NCBI GenBank assembly: GCA_002422685.1
Contig: DITC01000017.1
Span: forward strand, 1 to 6,776
Source: Thauera sp. UBA6194
GTDB lineage: Bacteria; Pseudomonadota; Gammaproteobacteria; Burkholderiales; Rhodocyclaceae
Direction: 5' to 3'
Length of the DNA stretch: 6,776 nucleotides
The notes under the pieces were generated by a model. It saw only the letters and a list, made by a program, of their open reading frames with translations, was not told where the DNA came from and did no database searches. The translations under genes were made by a program, and so were the position numbers. Numbering within the stretch: the stretch's first letter is position 1; the number at the start of each line of letters is the position of its first letter. This document shows positions 1-6,227 of this stretch, in pieces.

Positions 1-669
1 TGCGAAGTCACCGTGCGCAGCGTGCTCGCCACCGTCGGCTGGTCGCGCGACAGCCGCGACAGCTTCACCTACCCGCGTGCGGGCAGCTATCAGCGCCTGT
101 ACGGCGAGGTCACCGTGCCGGTGGGCGATCTTCGCTACGGCAAGCTCGGCTACCAGTACCAGCACTGGTTCCCGATCGGGCGCGACTACGCGCTGATGCT
201 CAACGCCGACATGGGCTGGGCGAAGGGCTTCGGCGGCGAGAAGGTGCCGTTCTACAAGAACTACTACGTGGGCGGCATTGGTTCGGTGCGCGGCTACGAT
301 CAGGGCTCGATCGGGCCGAAGTTCATCGACACCGACGGCGACATCACCTCGACCGGCGGCACGCGCAAGCTGGTCGGCAACGCCGAGTTCTATTTCCCGA
401 TGCCGGGCGCCGGCAAGGACCGTTCGTTCCGCGTGTCGGCCTTCTTCGACGCGGGCTACGTATGGGGCGACGACCAGCAGCCGCTGGACAAGGACGGCCA
501 GTTCGTCGAGCAGGATATCCGCTTCGACGACCTGCGCTACAGTACCGGCCTCGCGTTCTCGTGGAGCTCGCCGATCGGCCCGCTCAAGTTCAGCTTCGGC
601 CACCCGCTCAACAAGAAAGACAACGACGAGATCCAGCGATTCCAGTTCCAGCTCGGCAGCGTGTTCTGA
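1..669 (+). CDS. bamA: BamA, outer membrane protein assembly factor (3' part only)
   Basis: This is the last 222 codons of BamA, the essential Omp85-family beta-barrel that inserts and folds outer-membrane proteins as the core of the BAM complex. The frame is open from base 1, so the gene begins upstream; family members are usually about 750-800 residues, and the missing part would hold the five POTRA domains and the early barrel strands. Visible here is the VRGY motif (bases 286-297), the loop-6 signature (VRGF/VRGY) that folds back into the barrel. The sequence then shows alternating-residue strands with FFDAGYVWG and a PIGPLKFSFGHPLN segment. It ends in FQFQLGSVF, a C-terminal beta-signal with terminal Phe. 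The next gene is skp after 36 bases, the classic bamA-skp pairing. Omp85 paralogues such as TamA are less likely because of this neighbourhood. Confidence 0.96.
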   Translation, partial: CEVTVRSVLATVGWSRDSRDSFTYPRAGSYQRLYGEVTVPVGDLRYGKLGYQYQHWFPIGRDYALMLNADMGWAKGFGGEKVPFYKNYYVGGIGSVRGYDQGSIGPKFIDTDGDITSTGGTRKLVGNAEFYFPMPGAGKDRSFRVSAFFDAGYVWGDDQQPLDKDGQFVEQDIRFDDLRYSTGLAFSWSSPIGPLKFSFGHPLNKKDNDEIQRFQFQLGSVF

Positions 670-694
670 CCCTGTCGGCGACCCAGTTTCATCC

Positions 695-699
695 GGAGG
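695..699 (+). promoter_or_regulatory. Ribosome binding site for the ompH/skp GTG start
   Basis: GGAGG lies six bases upstream of the GTG at 706. This strong Shine-Dalgarno match supports a GTG start for the periplasmic chaperone gene. That start also gives a complete signal peptide beginning with M-K. Confidence 0.8.
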
Positions 700-705
700 C
701 TTCAA

Positions 706-1206
706 GTGAAAGTCAGTACCCTCTCCCTGCTCGCAGCCCTGCTGCTCGGCCTGTCGCAGGCCGCCATCGCCGAAACCAAGATCGGTTTCGTGAACTCCGA
801 CCGCGTGATGCGCGAGGCGGCTCCGGCCGTGCGCGCACAGGAACGGCTCGAGAAAGAGTTCGAGAAGCGCGACCAGGAACTCCAGCGCATGGCGCGTGAC
901 CTGAAGGCCGTGCAGGACGACCTCGAGCGCAACGGCCCCACGATGCGCGAGAACGATCGTCGCAACAAGGAGCGTTCGTTCACCGAGCTCAACCGCGACT
1001 TCCAGCGCAAGCAGCGCGAGTTTCGCGAGGACCTGAACCAGCGCCGCAACGAAGAGCTCGCCACCGTGCTCGACCGCGCCAACCGCTCGATCAAGGACAT
1101 CGCCGAGGCGGAAGACTACGACATCATCTTCCAGGAAGCGGTGTACGCGAATCCGCGCATCGACATCACCGACAAGGTCATCAAGGCCCTGTCCCAGGCC
1201 AAGTAA
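706..1206 (+). CDS. skp: OmpH/Skp family periplasmic chaperone
   Basis: Skp is a trimeric 'jellyfish' holdase that binds unfolded outer-membrane proteins as they leave the Sec translocon and carries them across the periplasm to BamA. The protein has 166 residues (E. coli Skp has 161). Residues 1-22 form a Sec signal peptide: M-K, a Leu/Ala-rich core, and a likely signal peptidase I cut after AIA (residue 22), leaving about 144 mature residues. The mature N-terminus, TKIGFVNSDRVM, matches the first strand of the trimer core. Residues 40-115 or so are rich in Glu, Arg, Lys and Gln with heptad-like spacing, as expected for the coiled-coil tentacles. The C-terminal YDIIFQEAVYANPRIDITDKVIKAL closes the core. 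The GTG start is set by the GGAGG at 695-699. It sits between bamA and lpxD as in E. coli. Confidence 0.95.
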   Translation: MKVSTLSLLAALLLGLSQAAIAETKIGFVNSDRVMREAAPAVRAQERLEKEFEKRDQELQRMARDLKAVQDDLERNGPTMRENDRRNKERSFTELNRDFQRKQREFREDLNQRRNEELATVLDRANRSIKDIAEAEDYDIIFQEAVYANPRIDITDKVIKALSQAK

Positions 1207-1219
1207 GCGCGGCGGACGC

Positions 1220-2257
1220 ATGTTCCGACTGCACGAACTGGTCGACCGCCTCGGCGGTGAAGTGCACGGCGACGGCAACGTGAGTGTCGCCCGTGTCGCC
1301 ACGCTGGAAAAGGCGGGGCAGGGCGATCTCGCCTTCCTCGCCAATCGCAAGTACCTCTCGCAGGTCGCGGATTGCGCCGCGAGCGCGCTGATCGTGGGGC
1401 CGGATGCCCGCGAGCAGCTCGCCGGGCGTGCGCTCATCGTTACCCCCGACCCCTATCTGTATTTCGCCCGCGTCGCCCAGCTCTTCAACCCGCAGCCTGC
1501 GCCGCGCCCCGGTGTGCATCGCCTGGCGGCGGTGGACTGCGAGGTGCCGAGCGGCGTCGAGATCGGTCCGGGTGCCTGCGTCGAAGAAGGCGTCGAACTG
1601 AGCGAGGACGTCGTGATCGGTGCGAACTGCTTCGTCGGCCGCGGCACGCGCATCGGCCGCGGCACGCGCCTCTACCCGAACGTCAGCGTCTATCACGACT
1701 GCGTGATCGGCGAGCGCTGCATCCTGCACTCGGGCGTGGTCGTCGGCGCCGACGGCTTCGGCTTCGCGCGCGAGCGCGCCGGCGCCTGGGTCAAGATCCC
1801 GCAGACCGGGCGCGTCATCATCGGCGACGACGTCGAGATCGGCGCCAACACCACGATCGATCGCGGCGCGCTCGACGACACCGTGATCGGCGACGGCGTC
1901 AAGCTCGACAACCTGATCCAGATCGCCCACAACGTGCGCGTCGGCGAGCACACCATCATGGCCGGCTGCGCCGGCGTGGCGGGCAGCGCACAGATCGGCG
2001 CGCGCTGCATGATCGGCGGCCAGGCCGGCATCTCGGGGCATCTGAGCATCGCCGACGACGTGGTCGTCTCGGCGTGGACGCTGGTCGCCAAGTCGATCAA
2101 GCAGCCGGGCGTGTATACCGGCAACCTGCCGCTGCAAAGCCATGGTGACTGGGTGAAGAACTTCTCCCACCTGCGCCACCTGGACGCACTCGCCAAGCGC
2201 GTGCGCCAACTCGAGCAACATCACCAAGACGGTCCAGAAGACCGCAACCCGGGCTGA
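1220..2257 (+). CDS. lpxD: LpxD, UDP-3-O-(3-hydroxyacyl)glucosamine N-acyltransferase
   Basis: LpxD transfers an (R)-3-hydroxyacyl chain from ACP to the 2-amino group of UDP-3-O-acyl-glucosamine, the third step of lipid A synthesis in the cytosol. The protein has 345 residues (E. coli has 341). Residues 1-100 are the uridine-binding N-terminal domain. Residues 105-290 or so are a left-handed beta helix of hexapeptide repeats (IGxGxx type). It includes the conserved GADGFGFA and KIPQTGRVIIGDDVEIGA segments and TTIDRGALDDTVIG. The catalytic His is H237 in QIAHNV (E. coli H239), and H274 in SGHL matches E. coli H276. The C-terminal helix (about 312-335) would contact ACP. The ribosome binding site is weak (GGCGGA at 1211-1216), 13 bases after skp. 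An 18-base tandem duplication lies inside the gene. Positions near the acyl ruler are bulky (W286, L288). Confidence 0.97.
   Translation: MFRLHELVDRLGGEVHGDGNVSVARVATLEKAGQGDLAFLANRKYLSQVADCAASALIVGPDAREQLAGRALIVTPDPYLYFARVAQLFNPQPAPRPGVHRLAAVDCEVPSGVEIGPGACVEEGVELSEDVVIGANCFVGRGTRIGRGTRLYPNVSVYHDCVIGERCILHSGVVVGADGFGFARERAGAWVKIPQTGRVIIGDDVEIGANTTIDRGALDDTVIGDGVKLDNLIQIAHNVRVGEHTIMAGCAGVAGSAQIGARCMIGGQAGISGHLSIADDVVVSAWTLVAKSIKQPGVYTGNLPLQSHGDWVKNFSHLRHLDALAKRVRQLEQHHQDGPEDRNPG
1635..1670 (+). repeat. 18-base tandem duplication inside lpxD (two copies)
   Basis: The units at 1635-1652 and 1653-1670 are identical at 17 of 18 bases. The 18-base period equals one hexapeptide rung of the beta helix, so residues 140-144 (GRGTR) recur at 146-150. 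From my recollection of the E. coli protein, this region aligns without a gap. The repeat is therefore not an extra rung, but neighbouring rungs with nearly identical DNA. Confidence 0.9.
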
Positions 2258-2263
2258 ACAATC

Positions 2264-2698
2264 ATGGACATCAAGGAAATCCTGCAGTACCTGCCGCACC
2301 GCTACCCCTTCCTGCTCGTCGATCGCGTGCTCGAGATCGAGCCCGGTGTGCGTGCGCGTGCGCTCAAGAACGTGACCATGAACGAGCCCTTCTTCCCGGG
2401 GCATTTTCCGCATCATCCGGTGATGCCGGGCGTGCTGATCATCGAGGCGATGGCCCAGGCCGCGGCGCTGCTGTCGTTCAAGAGCACCGGCGTGAAGCCC
2501 GACGACAACTCGGTGGTCTATTTCGCCGGCATCGACAACGCGCGCTTCAAGCGCCCGGTGGTGCCGGGTGACCAGCTGATCTTCGATGTCGAGATCACCC
2601 AGTCCAAGCGCAACATCTTCAAATACAAGGCGCGCGCCAGCGTGGACGGCGAGCTCGCCGCCGAAGCCGACCTGATGTGTGCGATCAAGACCCTATGA
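2264..2698 (+). CDS. fabZ: FabZ, (3R)-hydroxyacyl-ACP dehydratase
   Basis: FabZ dehydrates (3R)-hydroxyacyl-ACP to trans-2-enoyl-ACP in fatty acid elongation. It is a cytosolic hot-dog-fold enzyme acting as a dimer or trimer of dimers. The protein has 144 residues, a normal family length (E. coli has 151). Diagnostic segments are LPHRYPFLLVDRV (10-22), NEPFFPGHFP (40-49) with catalytic H47, and MPGVLIIEAMAQ (54-65) with catalytic E61. FAGIDNARFKRPVVPGD follows at 87-103. The start is six bases after the lpxD stop with no clear ribosome binding site, which suggests coupled translation. The end overlaps the lpxA start by ATGA at 2695-2698. Placing fabZ between lpxD and lpxA is known across proteobacteria and links the two users of the 3-hydroxyacyl-ACP pool, fatty acid elongation and lipid A. 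FabA is excluded because the protein is short and has the FabZ-type PHRYPFLLVDRV and GHFP pattern. Confidence 0.97.
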   Translation: MDIKEILQYLPHRYPFLLVDRVLEIEPGVRARALKNVTMNEPFFPGHFPHHPVMPGVLIIEAMAQAAALLSFKSTGVKPDDNSVVYFAGIDNARFKRPVVPGDQLIFDVEITQSKRNIFKYKARASVDGELAAEADLMCAIKTL

Positions 2699-3465
2699 TC
2701 CACCCGACCGCAATCGTTCATCCGGGCGCAAAGCTGGCGTCGGACGTCAGCGTGGGCGCGTATTCGATCATCGGCGAACACGTCGAGATCGGCGCGGGCA
2801 CGCGTATCGGGCCGCACGTGGTCGTCGAAGGTCACACCCGCATCGGGCGTGACAACGAGATCTTCCAGTTCTGCTCGATCGGCGCCAGCCCGCAGGACAA
2901 GAAGTACGACGCCGAGCCGACCCGGCTCGAGATCGGCGACCGCAACACGATCCGCGAGTTCTGCTCGTTCAACGTCGGCACCAGCCAGGACGCGCACGTC
3001 ACGCGCATGGGCGACGACAACTGGATCATGGCCTACGTGCACATCGCGCACGACTGCCACGTCGGCAACCACACCACCTTCGCCAACAACGCCACGCTCG
3101 CCGGCCATGTCCATGTGGGCGACTGGGCGATTCTCGGCGGCTTCACCGGTGTGCATCAGTTCTGCCGCGTCGGCGCGCACAGTTTCTGCGGCGTGGGCAC
3201 CGTGCTGCTGCAGGACCTGCCGCCCTTCGTGACCGTCGCCGGAAACCCCGCCAAGCCGCACGGCATCAACAGCGAGGGGCTCAGACGGCGCGGCTATTCG
3301 GCCGAAGGCATCGCCGCCATCAAGCGCGCTTACCGCGCGCTCTACCGCTCCGGCCTGTCGCTCGACGAGGCGCGCCAGCGCGTGGCCGAGATCGCCGCTG
3401 CACAGCCGGAGGCCGGGCTCTTTTCCGAGTTCATCGCCGAATCCGGCCGCGGCCTCGTGCGCTGA
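2695..3465 (+). CDS. lpxA: LpxA, acyl-ACP--UDP-N-acetylglucosamine O-acyltransferase
   Basis: LpxA puts an (R)-3-hydroxyacyl chain on the 3-OH of UDP-GlcNAc, the first step of lipid A synthesis; it works as a cytosolic trimer. An in-frame GTG at 2677 would add six residues, but the ATG at 2695 gives the family N-terminus MIHPTAIVHPGA and an ATGA overlap with the fabZ stop, so I use it (256 residues; E. coli has 262). Residues 1-185 or so are a left-handed beta helix; 190-256 form the helical C-terminal domain. YVHIAHDCHVGN (114-125) carries H116 and the catalytic H119 (E. coli H122 and H125). H138 and H154 match E. coli H144 and H160. ASPQDKKY (64-71) is the usual substrate loop. V167 stands where E. 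coli has G173, the acyl-length ruler, suggesting a shorter chain than C14. Confidence 0.97.
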   Translation: MIHPTAIVHPGAKLASDVSVGAYSIIGEHVEIGAGTRIGPHVVVEGHTRIGRDNEIFQFCSIGASPQDKKYDAEPTRLEIGDRNTIREFCSFNVGTSQDAHVTRMGDDNWIMAYVHIAHDCHVGNHTTFANNATLAGHVHVGDWAILGGFTGVHQFCRVGAHSFCGVGTVLLQDLPPFVTVAGNPAKPHGINSEGLRRRGYSAEGIAAIKRAYRALYRSGLSLDEARQRVAEIAAAQPEAGLFSEFIAESGRGLVR

Positions 3466-3480
3466 GGGCACCGGCTCGCA

Positions 3481-4668
3481 ATGACCGTCCGCATTGCCAT
3501 GGTCGCCGGGGAGACCTCCGGCGACCTGCTCGCCAGCCATCTCATCCGCGCGCTCAAGCGCCACGTGCCGGACGCCGAGTTTTTCGGCATCGGCGGCCCG
3601 AAGATGCAGGCCGAGGGCTTCGACGCGCGCTGGCCGTGCGAGCTGCTCGCCGTGCATGGTTATGTCGACGCACTGAAGCGCTATCGCGAACTCTCCGGCA
3701 TCCGCCGTGCGCTGCTCGGGCAGATCCGGCGCGAACGCCCCGACGTCTTCATCGGCGTCGATGCGCCTGATTTCAACCTCTGGCTCGAAGGCAAGGTGCG
3801 CACCGCGGGCATCCCCTCGATCCACTTCGTCAGCCCCTCGATCTGGGCCTGGCGGGGCGGGCGCATCAAGGGTATCGCGCGCGCGGTGTCGCACATGCTG
3901 TGCCTGTTTCCGTTCGAGCCCGAACTCTACGAGCGCGCCGGCGTGCCGGTGAGCTACGTCGGCCATCCGCTGGCCGACGTGTTCCCGCTGCACCCGGACC
4001 GCGAAGAGACACGCCAGCGCCTGAACATCCCGCTCGAGCGCAAGGTCGTGGCCATGCTGCCGGGCAGCCGCCAGTCCGAGGTGCGCAACCTCGCCGACAC
4101 CTACATCGCCACCGCCCGCAGGCTGCTCGAGCGCGACCCCTCGCTCGTTTTTCTGGTGCCGCTGGCGACACGCGAAACGCGCCAGATCTTCGACGAGGCG
4201 ATCGCGCGCAGTGCGGCCCAGGAATTGCCGATCAGACAGCTGTTCGGGCACGCGGTCGATGCGATGACGGCCGCCGACGTGGTGGTGGTGGCGAGCGGTA
4301 CGGCGAGCCTGGAGGCCGCGCTGCTCAAGCGCCCGATGGTGATCACCTATCGCATCGGCAAGTGGCAGTACCGCCTGATGAAGCGCATGGCCTACCTGCC
4401 CTGGGTCGGGCTGCCGAACATCCTGTGCAACGAGGACGTCGTGCCCGAGCTGCTGCAGGACGAAGCCACCCCCGAAAACCTCGCCGCCGCAGTCGAAGAC
4501 TGGCTGCAGGATGCGCCGCGTCGAGCCGCGCTCGAGGCGCGCTTCATGGACTTGCACCTGACGCTCAAGCAGGACACGGCGCGGCGCGCGGCCGAGGCGA
4601 TCCTGCCCTATCTGGGCATCGACACGACTGCGGGCGCGCCGGCCGCAGCGCCTGCGCAGGCGCGCTGA
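3481..4668 (+). CDS. lpxB: LpxB, lipid-A-disaccharide synthase
   Basis: LpxB is an inverting GT-B glycosyltransferase of family GT19. It joins UDP-2,3-diacylglucosamine to 2,3-diacylglucosamine-1-phosphate (lipid X), giving the beta-1,6 lipid A disaccharide at the inner face of the cytoplasmic membrane. The protein has 395 residues (E. coli has 382). Family marks in order are VAGETSGD (8-15), FFGIGGPKMQAEG (34-46) and GVDAPDFN (92-99) with D97, the likely counterpart of catalytic E. coli D98. Then come HFVSPSIWAWR (115-125), CLFPFEP and VGHPLAD (160-166). In the C-terminal domain are LPGSR (193-197) and SGTASLEAA (272-280), the UDP-binding side, and LPNIL (311-315). The last 15 or so residues are a low-complexity Ala/Pro tail. 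The start is 15 bases after lpxA, with GAGGG at 3464-3468 set rather far (12 bases) from the ATG. Confidence 0.97.
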   Translation: MTVRIAMVAGETSGDLLASHLIRALKRHVPDAEFFGIGGPKMQAEGFDARWPCELLAVHGYVDALKRYRELSGIRRALLGQIRRERPDVFIGVDAPDFNLWLEGKVRTAGIPSIHFVSPSIWAWRGGRIKGIARAVSHMLCLFPFEPELYERAGVPVSYVGHPLADVFPLHPDREETRQRLNIPLERKVVAMLPGSRQSEVRNLADTYIATARRLLERDPSLVFLVPLATRETRQIFDEAIARSAAQELPIRQLFGHAVDAMTAADVVVVASGTASLEAALLKRPMVITYRIGKWQYRLMKRMAYLPWVGLPNILCNEDVVPELLQDEATPENLAAAVEDWLQDAPRRAALEARFMDLHLTLKQDTARRAAEAILPYLGIDTTAGAPAAAPAQAR

Positions 4669-4677
4669 GGCACAGCG

Positions 4678-5292
4678 ATGACCCCCGACCTGTTCGCACC
4701 CGCGCCGAGTGCGCAGCCCCTCGTCTGCGGCGTCGATGAAGCCGGCCGCGGTCCGCTATGCGGGCCGGTGGTCGCGGCCGCGGTGATCCTCGACCCCGCG
4801 CGCCCGATCGCGGGGCTCGCCGACTCCAAGAAGCTGAGCGAGGCCGCACGCGAGCGCCTCGCGCCGCTGATCCGCGAACGCGCGCTGGCCTGGGCCGTGG
4901 CCGAAGCCAGCGTGGAAGAGATCGACCGCCTCAATATTCTGCACGCCACCATGCTCGCCATGCAGCGCGCGGTGATGGCGCTCGGCGTGATGCCGGGCGA
5001 AGTGCTGATCGACGGCAACCGCTGCCCCGCGCTGCCTTGTCCCGCGCGTGCGATCGTCAAGGGCGACGCCACCGAGCCCTCGATCTCGGCCGCCTCCATC
5101 CTCGCCAAGACCACGCGCGACGAAGCGATGCGCGCGCTCGACCTGGCCTGGCCGCAGTACGGCCTGGCGGCACACAAGGGCTATCCCACCGCCGCGCACC
5201 TGGCCGCGCTGGAGCGTCACGGTGTGCAGGTCTTTCACCGGCGCAGCTTCGCGCCCGTGCGCAAGCTGCTCGCTGCCCGCGGCGCCGGCTGA
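4678..5292 (+). CDS. rnhB: RNase HII
   Basis: RNase HII cuts the RNA strand of RNA/DNA hybrids and nicks 5' of single ribonucleotides in DNA, which starts ribonucleotide excision repair. The protein has 204 residues (E. coli has 198). The metal-binding acidic set is visible: D20 and E21 in GVDEAGRGPLCGPV, D112 in LIDGN, and D130 in VKGD. These correspond to E. coli D16, E17, D108 and D126. Other family marks are LADSKKLSE (47-55), the EPSISAASILAK segment (133-144), and YGLAAHKGYPT (161-171) followed by H181. The first 14 or so residues are a variable, Pro-rich extension. A GAGG at 4667-4670 overlaps the lpxB stop and stands seven bases from the ATG, supporting this start. Following lpxB with a 9-base gap is the arrangement seen in E. 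coli. Confidence 0.97.
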   Translation: MTPDLFAPAPSAQPLVCGVDEAGRGPLCGPVVAAAVILDPARPIAGLADSKKLSEAARERLAPLIRERALAWAVAEASVEEIDRLNILHATMLAMQRAVMALGVMPGEVLIDGNRCPALPCPARAIVKGDATEPSISAASILAKTTRDEAMRALDLAWPQYGLAAHKGYPTAAHLAALERHGVQVFHRRSFAPVRKLLAARGAG

Positions 5293-5301
5293 GCCCTGCG
5301 C

Positions 5302-6090
5302 ATGAAGACGATCACCTCGCGCGAGAACCCGCAGGTCAAACGCTGGCATGCGCTCGCCCATTCGGCGCGCGACCGGCGCAAGCACGCCGAGACCCTGCTC
5401 GACGGCGCACATCTGGTGCAGGCCGCGCTCGACGCGCACTGGCCGCTCAAGGCGCTGATCGTGTCCGAGTCCGCGCTCGAGCAGGCCGAGCCGGCGCGGC
5501 TGTGTGCAACGGCGCCGGCCGCGCTTGCCCGCTTCGTGCTCAGCGACCCCGTGTTCCGGCATGTGAGCCCGGTCGACACACCCTCGGGCGTGCTCGCGCT
5601 CATCGATCTGCCCGCCGCGCCGCCAGCGCTGCCGCTCGAGGCCAGCGTGGTGGTGCTCGACGCCGTGCAGGACCCGGGCAACCTCGGCACCATCCTGCGC
5701 ACGGCCGCCGCCGCCGGCATCCGCACCGTGCTGCTCGGCGAAGGCTGCGCCCAGGCCTGGTCGCCGCGGGTGCTGCGCGCGGGCATGGGCGCGCACTTCG
5801 CGCTCACCATCGAGGAAGGGCTGGATCTGGTCGCGCGCCTCGACGGCTATCCGGGCATCCGCGTCGCCACGGCGCTGGGCGAGGGCGCCCGATCGCTCTA
5901 CGCGCTCGATCTGCGCCAGCCGGTCGCCTGGCTGTTCGGCGCCGAAGGGCAGGGCCTGTCGCCCCGCCTGCTCGCGTGCGCCGACACGCGCGCGATCATC
6001 CCGATGAGCCCGGCGGTGGAGTCGCTCAATGTCGGCGCGGCGGTCGCAGTCTGCCTGTTCGAGCAGGCGCGGCAGTGGCAGCAGCGTTAA
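5302..6090 (+). CDS. SpoU/TrmH-family RNA 2'-O-methyltransferase
   Basis: This is a SPOUT-class methyltransferase that would use S-adenosylmethionine to methylate a ribose 2'-OH in rRNA or tRNA; the exact target cannot be read from the sequence. It has 262 residues. Residues 1-100 or so resemble the SpoU substrate-binding domain: ITSRENPQVKRW at the start, then LLDGAHLVQAAL at 32-43. The knotted catalytic domain (about 115-256) shows all three family motifs. Motif 1 is DAVQDPGNLGTILRTA (120-135), with N127 and R133. Motif 2 is LFGAEGQGLS (211-220). Motif 3 is IPMSPAVESLNVGAAVAV (233-250). The N-terminal domain favours RlmB/TsnR-like rRNA enzymes over TrmH proper. It follows rnhB by 9 bases with no clear ribosome binding site and is the last gene of the run. 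In E. coli dnaE follows rnhB instead. Confidence 0.92.
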   Translation: MKTITSRENPQVKRWHALAHSARDRRKHAETLLDGAHLVQAALDAHWPLKALIVSESALEQAEPARLCATAPAALARFVLSDPVFRHVSPVDTPSGVLALIDLPAAPPALPLEASVVVLDAVQDPGNLGTILRTAAAAGIRTVLLGEGCAQAWSPRVLRAGMGAHFALTIEEGLDLVARLDGYPGIRVATALGEGARSLYALDLRQPVAWLFGAEGQGLSPRLLACADTRAIIPMSPAVESLNVGAAVAVCLFEQARQWQQR

Positions 6091-6118
6091 AAGGCTCACG
6101 CTCGACCCGCCGCCCGGC

Positions 6119-6147
6119 TTGACGCGGCCCGCACGCCCTTCGATGCT
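6119..6147 (+). promoter_or_regulatory. Candidate sigma-70 promoter upstream of the last gene
   Basis: TTGACG (6119-6124) matches the -35 consensus at five of six bases. After a 17-base spacer, GATGCT (6142-6147) matches the -10 consensus at only three of six. It would give a start near 6154 and a leader of about 74 bases. It is the best candidate in this 137-base gap, but the -10 is weak. Confidence 0.3.
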
Positions 6148-6156
6148 TACCGCATG

Positions 6157-6174
6157 CGCGCCGACCCCGGCGCG
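6157..6174 (+). other. Perfect 7-bp GC hairpin in the intergenic gap
   Basis: CGCGCCG (6157-6163) and CGGCGCG (6168-6174) are exact reverse complements around the four-base loop ACCC. The following bases are ACAAAC, with no T run, so it is not a standard intrinsic terminator. It could be a weak or Rho-assisted terminator of the lipid A run, or a hairpin at the 5' end of the next transcript if the promoter candidate is real. Confidence 0.45.
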
Positions 6175-6189
6175 ACAAACAGATCGAGA

Positions 6190-6202
6190 CGGCCTCAGGC
6201 CG
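6190..6202. other. 13-base palindrome in the leader of the last gene
   Basis: CGGCCT and AGGCCG flank a single central C in perfect dyad symmetry. The palindrome lies 12 bases before the ribosome binding site of the gene at 6228. It could be a protein-binding site or a small RNA hairpin (5-bp stem, three-base loop). In DNA this GC-rich it may also be chance. Confidence 0.3.
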
Positions 6203-6214
6203 CAATCAGGGTCC

Positions 6215-6218
6215 GGAG
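6215..6218 (+). promoter_or_regulatory. Ribosome binding site of the last gene
   Basis: GGAG stands nine bases before the ATG at 6228. It is one of the better Shine-Dalgarno sequences in the window and supports both the start and the reality of this uncharacterised gene. Confidence 0.65.
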
Positions 6219-6227
6219 ACATCACCC

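Noticed and set aside
670..705. Possible promoter between bamA and skp
   Set aside because: The 36 bases contain only a good ribosome binding site; no -35/-10 pair is visible, so skp is most simply read from the bamA transcript.
1181..2416. 411-codon open frame on the minus strand opposite lpxD
   Set aside because: Its repeated D-A-D-V-like pattern is the mirror of the hexapeptide repeat DNA of lpxD, not an independent protein.
2677..2694. Upstream GTG as the lpxA start
   Set aside because: It would add MCDQDP ahead of the family N-terminus. The ATG at 2695 matches the LpxA start and gives the typical ATGA overlap.
2518..4557. 679-codon open frame on the minus strand opposite fabZ, lpxA and lpxB
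   Set aside because: It is a shadow of strong third-position G/C bias. Its translation is rich in His, Asp, Ala and Arg with no recognisable domain, and the plus strand holds three well-conserved genes over the same bases.
4758..6122. 454-codon plus-strand frame across rnhB and the methyltransferase
   Set aside because: It is an out-of-frame reading dominated by Arg and Ala. It crosses the real gene boundary at 5293-5301 and has no domain or ribosome binding site.
6157..6174. Standard intrinsic terminator after the methyltransferase
   Set aside because: The stem is strong but is followed by ACAAAC, not a T run, so it is listed as a hairpin only.
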